Shown here one piece after another: positions 6,477 to 9,019 of a DNA stretch of 9,019 nucleotides (positions are counted from its first letter, which is position 1; each line of letters starts with the position of its first letter). Source of the stretch: Phycisphaerales bacterium (lineage in GTDB: Bacteria > Planctomycetota > Phycisphaerae > SM23-33); NCBI GenBank assembly GCA_003153915.1, contig PMBX01000240.1:1-9019 (forward strand), in the 5' to 3' direction. The translations under genes and the position numbers were made by a program. The notes beneath the pieces were generated by a model. The model searched no databases. It was not told where the DNA came from and was given only the letters and a program-made list of their open reading frames with translations.

Positions 6477-7457
6477 ATGAACGTACTTATCACAGGCGGC
6501 GCGGGGTTCATCGGGTCCCACCTGGCCGAGACGCTGTTATCCCAGGGCCACAACATTACCATCGTGGACGACCTGTCCACCGGATCGATGGAAAATATCT
6601 CGGCCCTTTTGGGACACAGGAATTTCCAGTTCGTCAGGGACACCATCCTTAACAGTTCGACGATGACGGCGCTGGTGGACCGCTGCGACACGATCTTCCA
6701 CCTGGCGGCTGCGGTGGGCGTGCAGCTCATCGTCGACCGTCCCGTCCACACTATCGAGACCAACATCCACGGTTCGGAGATAACTCTCGACCTGGCTAAC
6801 AAGTTCCGCCGCAAGATTCTAGTCGCCTCCACCTCCGAGGTCTACGGCAAGAACACCAAGATCCCCTTCAGCGAGGACGACGACACGACGCTTGGTTCCA
6901 CCCGCTTCACCCGTTGGAGCTACGCGTGCAGCAAGATGATCGACGAGTTCCTCGCCCTGGCCTATCGCGACCAGTACGGTCTGGAGGCCGTCGTCGTCCG
7001 CCTGTTCAACACCGTGGGGCCTCGCCAGACGGGACAGTACGGCATGGTCGTGCCGCGTTTCATCCGCGCCGCACTGGCTGGTAAAACCATCGACATCTAC
7101 GGCACGGGAAACCAAAGCCGCTGCTTCTCCAATGTCACCGACGTGGTCGACGCGTTGATTAAGCTCATAGCCTGCCCCGACGCCGTCGGACAGGTCACCA
7201 ACATCGGAAACACCGAGTCTATCACCATCAACGAGTTGGCCGACAAGATCATTGCCCTGACCGGCTCCAGCTCCAACAAACGCTACCTGACCTACGAAGA
7301 GGCCTATGGCCGGCCCTTCGACGACATGCTCAGCCGAATGCCTGACCTGACCAAGATCAAGCGGCTGATCGGCTACCAGCCAAAGTATGACCTGAAGCGA
7401 ACCCTGGAACAGATCATCGAGTACGAAAAGAAACGGTCGCTTACAAAGGGAGCCTAA
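6477..7457 (+). CDS. Extended SDR nucleotide-sugar enzyme, UDP-glucuronate decarboxylase-like
   Basis: This 326-aa cytoplasmic enzyme starts at ATG 6477, with AGGA 9 nt upstream. The NAD-binding Rossmann motif GGAGFIG is at 7-13, and acidic residues D31-D32 at the end of strand 2 favour NAD over NADP. HLAA is at 75-78, the catalytic region STSEVYG at 118-124 and the YxxxK pair at Tyr149-Lys153. FNTVGPR (177-183) and YGTGNQSRCF (208-217) are sugar-nucleotide binding motifs. Two residues point away from a plain 4-epimerase. Glu121 aligns by eye with the catalytic Glu of ArnA and UXS decarboxylases, and Arg287 in SRMPD aligns with their conserved catalytic Arg. RWSYACSK also parallels the ArnA RWIYSVSK segment. 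The likely reaction is decarboxylation of a UDP-hexuronic acid to a UDP-pentose or 4-keto-pentose. A dehydratase or epimerase cannot be excluded because related SDR families also carry the Glu. The next gene starts 4 nt downstream. Confidence 0.9.
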   Translation: MNVLITGGAGFIGSHLAETLLSQGHNITIVDDLSTGSMENISALLGHRNFQFVRDTILNSSTMTALVDRCDTIFHLAAAVGVQLIVDRPVHTIETNIHGSEITLDLANKFRRKILVASTSEVYGKNTKIPFSEDDDTTLGSTRFTRWSYACSKMIDEFLALAYRDQYGLEAVVVRLFNTVGPRQTGQYGMVVPRFIRAALAGKTIDIYGTGNQSRCFSNVTDVVDALIKLIACPDAVGQVTNIGNTESITINELADKIIALTGSSSNKRYLTYEEAYGRPFDDMLSRMPDLTKIKRLIGYQPKYDLKRTLEQIIEYEKKRSLTKGA

Positions 7458-7461
7458 GGCG

Positions 7462-8406
7462 ATGGCCAAATACCTTATTACCGGCGGAGCGGGATTCATC
7501 GGCTGCAACCTGGTGCGCTACGTACTGTCCAAGGGCCACCAAGTCGTAGTGTTGGACGATTTCTCCACCGGAAAGCGGGAAAACCTCCGGGACCTCCAAG
7601 GCCGCATTGAGTTGATCGAGGCCGACATCCGCGACGCATCCAACGTCGAGCGAGCCGTGGCGGGCTGTGCGGCGGTCTTTCACGAGGCGGCGCTGGGTTC
7701 GGTCCCCCGCAGCATCGCCGACCCCATCACCAGCCACGAGGTCAACGTCAACGGCACGATCAACGTCCTGGAGGCTTGCCGCAAGGCCGGCGTAAAGCGG
7801 ATTGTCTTCGCCGCCTCCTCCAGCGCCTATGGAGACCAGGCCGAATCCCCCAAGCACGAGGGCATGGTCCCCATGCCCATCAGTCCATACGCCGCCGGAA
7901 AGCTCGCCTGTGAGGCCTACCTGCGGGCTTATTCCGCCGTTTACGGCCTGGAGACGCTTTGCCTGCGGTACTTCAACGTCTTCGGTCCCCACCAGGACCC
8001 CGCCGGGGCCTACGCAGCCGTGATCCCGGCGTTTGTCAGCCGATTGCTGGCTAACCAGTCGCCCGTCGTGTTCGGGGATGGGGAACAGAGCCGCGACTTC
8101 TGCTACATCGACAATGTCTGCCAAGCCAACTGGCTGGCGGCCACCGCCGCCTCCACCGTCTGTAATGGACAGGCGATCAACATCGCATGCAACCGCCGAA
8201 CCAGTCTCAACGAAATACTGGCCCTGCTCAACCGCCTGCTGGGCACCAACGTCCAGGCCGTCTATCAACCTGCCCGCAGCGGCGACGTGAAGCATTCACA
8301 GGCGGACATCCGATTGGCCGAAAAACTCATCGGCTACGTCCCGAAGGTATTCTTCGAGGAAGGACTGACCAAGGCCATCGGCTGGTACAAGGAAAACCTG
8401 TGCTGA
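7462..8406 (+). CDS. WbpP-type UDP-N-acetylglucosamine 4-epimerase
   Basis: This 314-aa cytoplasmic SDR interconverts UDP-GlcNAc and UDP-GalNAc, or their uronic acids. ATG 7462 is preceded by AAGGGAG at 7446-7452, inside the end of the previous gene. GGAGFIG lies at 8-14 and D32-D33 suit NAD. EAALGSVPRSIADPIT (75-90), ASSSAYGD (118-125), SPYAAGK (141-147, with Tyr143 and Lys147), RYFNVFGPHQDP (169-180) with AGAYAAVIP, RDFCYI (211-216) and GDVKHSQAD (274-282) match the Pseudomonas WbpP and Salmonella TviC group closely. Ser279 occupies the position of the bulky Tyr299 in E. coli GalE. A small residue here is the known feature that lets the pocket accept N-acetylated sugars, so GalNAc-type epimerisation is favoured over plain UDP-Glc. 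It follows the decarboxylase-like gene by 4 nt and precedes the phosphoglycosyl transferase, so all three are probably translated from one message. Confidence 0.92.
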   Translation: MAKYLITGGAGFIGCNLVRYVLSKGHQVVVLDDFSTGKRENLRDLQGRIELIEADIRDASNVERAVAGCAAVFHEAALGSVPRSIADPITSHEVNVNGTINVLEACRKAGVKRIVFAASSSAYGDQAESPKHEGMVPMPISPYAAGKLACEAYLRAYSAVYGLETLCLRYFNVFGPHQDPAGAYAAVIPAFVSRLLANQSPVVFGDGEQSRDFCYIDNVCQANWLAATAASTVCNGQAINIACNRRTSLNEILALLNRLLGTNVQAVYQPARSGDVKHSQADIRLAEKLIGYVPKVFFEEGLTKAIGWYKENLC

Positions 8407-8531
8407 CGGGGGCCATCGAGAGGTTACAATCTTCCGGTAGTCCAAAAACGCCCCGGCGGATCTTTTTGGATAGACTATCGTTTCGTCCATACGTCCCCGC
8501 AGCCGGGCCAGTGGCGCGGGCAATCCGGTCA

Positions 8532-9019
8532 ATGCTGAAAAGACTTTTTGACATCGTGGTAAGTGCGGCAGCCTTGATCGTCGGGGGCATCCCCATGCTG
8601 TTGATTGCCCTGGCAGTGCGAATGACCTCCCCCGGGGCGGCGATCTTCCGCCATCGCCGGGCGGGCTGGCGCGGCAACCCTTTTACTATGTTGAAGTTCC
8701 GCACTATGCGTGCCGATGTCGATCCATATGGCGCATCACCGCATTCCGCCGGTGACGATCGTCTGACGCCCTTGGGACGGTTCCTCCGGGAGACCAGCCT
8801 GGACGAACTGCCCCAGTTGCTGAACATACTTGCCGGACAGATGAGCCTCGTGGGGCCGCGCCCGCTCTACGAGCGGCAGGCGGCAGGGTGGAACCACCGC
8901 CAGCGCCGCAGGCTGGAAGTCAGGCCCGGCCTGACCGGGTATGCCCAGGCCTATGGCCGTGGGGCGATGGAATACGAACAGAAGCTGGAGATGGACGTGT
9001 ACTACGTGGAACATCGCGG
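8532..9019 (+). CDS. Membrane phosphoglycosyl transferase (bacterial sugar transferase), 3' truncated
   Basis: The reading frame runs off the window edge after 162 residues from the ATG at 8532, and only a short C-terminal part should be missing. KRLFDIVVSAAALIVGG begins the single N-terminal membrane-embedded helix. Then come SPGAAIFRHRRAG (about 33-45), MLKFRTMRAD (about 53-62), DDRLTPLGRFLR, the catalytic Asp-Glu dyad in SLDELPQLLNIL (about 88-99), MSLVGPRPLYE and VRPGLTGYAQ. These are the hallmarks of the monotopic polyprenyl-phosphate phosphoglycosyl transferase family (PglC, WcaJ and WbaP catalytic domain). The short form without four extra N-terminal helices is PglC-like. It would move a sugar phosphate from a UDP-sugar to undecaprenyl phosphate at the inner membrane, the first step of a surface glycan repeat. 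The frame is open upstream to GTG 8400, which has AAGGA 6 nt before it, so a 44-residue longer form is possible. I kept the ATG because the family usually begins here. Confidence 0.9.
   Translation, partial: MLKRLFDIVVSAAALIVGGIPMLLIALAVRMTSPGAAIFRHRRAGWRGNPFTMLKFRTMRADVDPYGASPHSAGDDRLTPLGRFLRETSLDELPQLLNILAGQMSLVGPRPLYERQAAGWNHRQRRRLEVRPGLTGYAQAYGRGAMEYEQKLEMDVYYVEHR

Noticed and set aside
7441..8295. 284-codon open frame on the minus strand opposite the epimerase
   Set aside because: It mirrors the WbpP-like gene, whose plus-strand product carries many exact family motifs. The minus product is Gly/Val/Asp-rich without recognisable domains, as expected from GC-rich antisense sequence.
1..9019. 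CRISPR array, tRNA, rRNA, insertion sequence or toxin-antitoxin pair
   Set aside because: I looked for spaced direct repeats, cloverleaf-like segments, transposase motifs and small paired genes and found none beyond the heptamer array.

Overview
The window joins two gene blocks that both read on the + strand. It is GC-rich with a strong C/G preference at third codon positions, and spacing between genes is very tight. This, plus the mix of phage-tail-like hypothetical proteins and an exopolysaccharide-type cluster, suggests a free-living Gram-negative-type bacterium. A lipobox protein fits an outer membrane. Planctomycetota (Phycisphaerae-like) is my best guess, but it is an impression and no marker gene in the window proves it.

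Block 1 (1-4823) looks like the distal end of a phage or phage-tail-like structural module. A 7-bp tandem repeat array (25-59) precedes a small fibronectin-III-like protein (66-644). Next come a large beta-rich protein with hub-like features (652-2379), a 186-aa conserved-looking protein (2382-2942) and a 347-aa fibre- or decoration-like protein (2948-3991). Two small membrane proteins close the block: a holin-like protein with one N-terminal hydrophobic segment and a coiled coil (4005-4274), and a lipoprotein with a helical middle and a C-terminal membrane segment (4323-4823), which is the layout of a one-piece spanin. Gaps of 2 to 48 nt suggest one transcript. No capsid, terminase, integrase or endolysin gene is visible, so intact prophage, defective remnant and tail-like particle cannot be told apart.

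The junction (4824-5023) carries no supported gene. It holds an imperfect stem-loop followed at some distance by a run of seven T (4930-4976), then a perfect 10-bp hairpin (4981-5006) just before the next gene.

Block 2 (5024-9019) looks like part of a surface polysaccharide locus. It contains a 12-helix MFS transporter, two consecutive extended-SDR nucleotide-sugar enzymes and the start of a membrane phosphoglycosyl transferase that is cut by the window edge. The first SDR resembles UDP-glucuronate decarboxylase (UXS/ArnA type). The second closely resembles WbpP-type UDP-GlcNAc 4-epimerase. Together the SDRs would prepare a UDP-sugar and the transferase would load a sugar phosphate onto undecaprenyl phosphate to begin a glycan repeat unit. 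The MFS protein's substrate is unknown.
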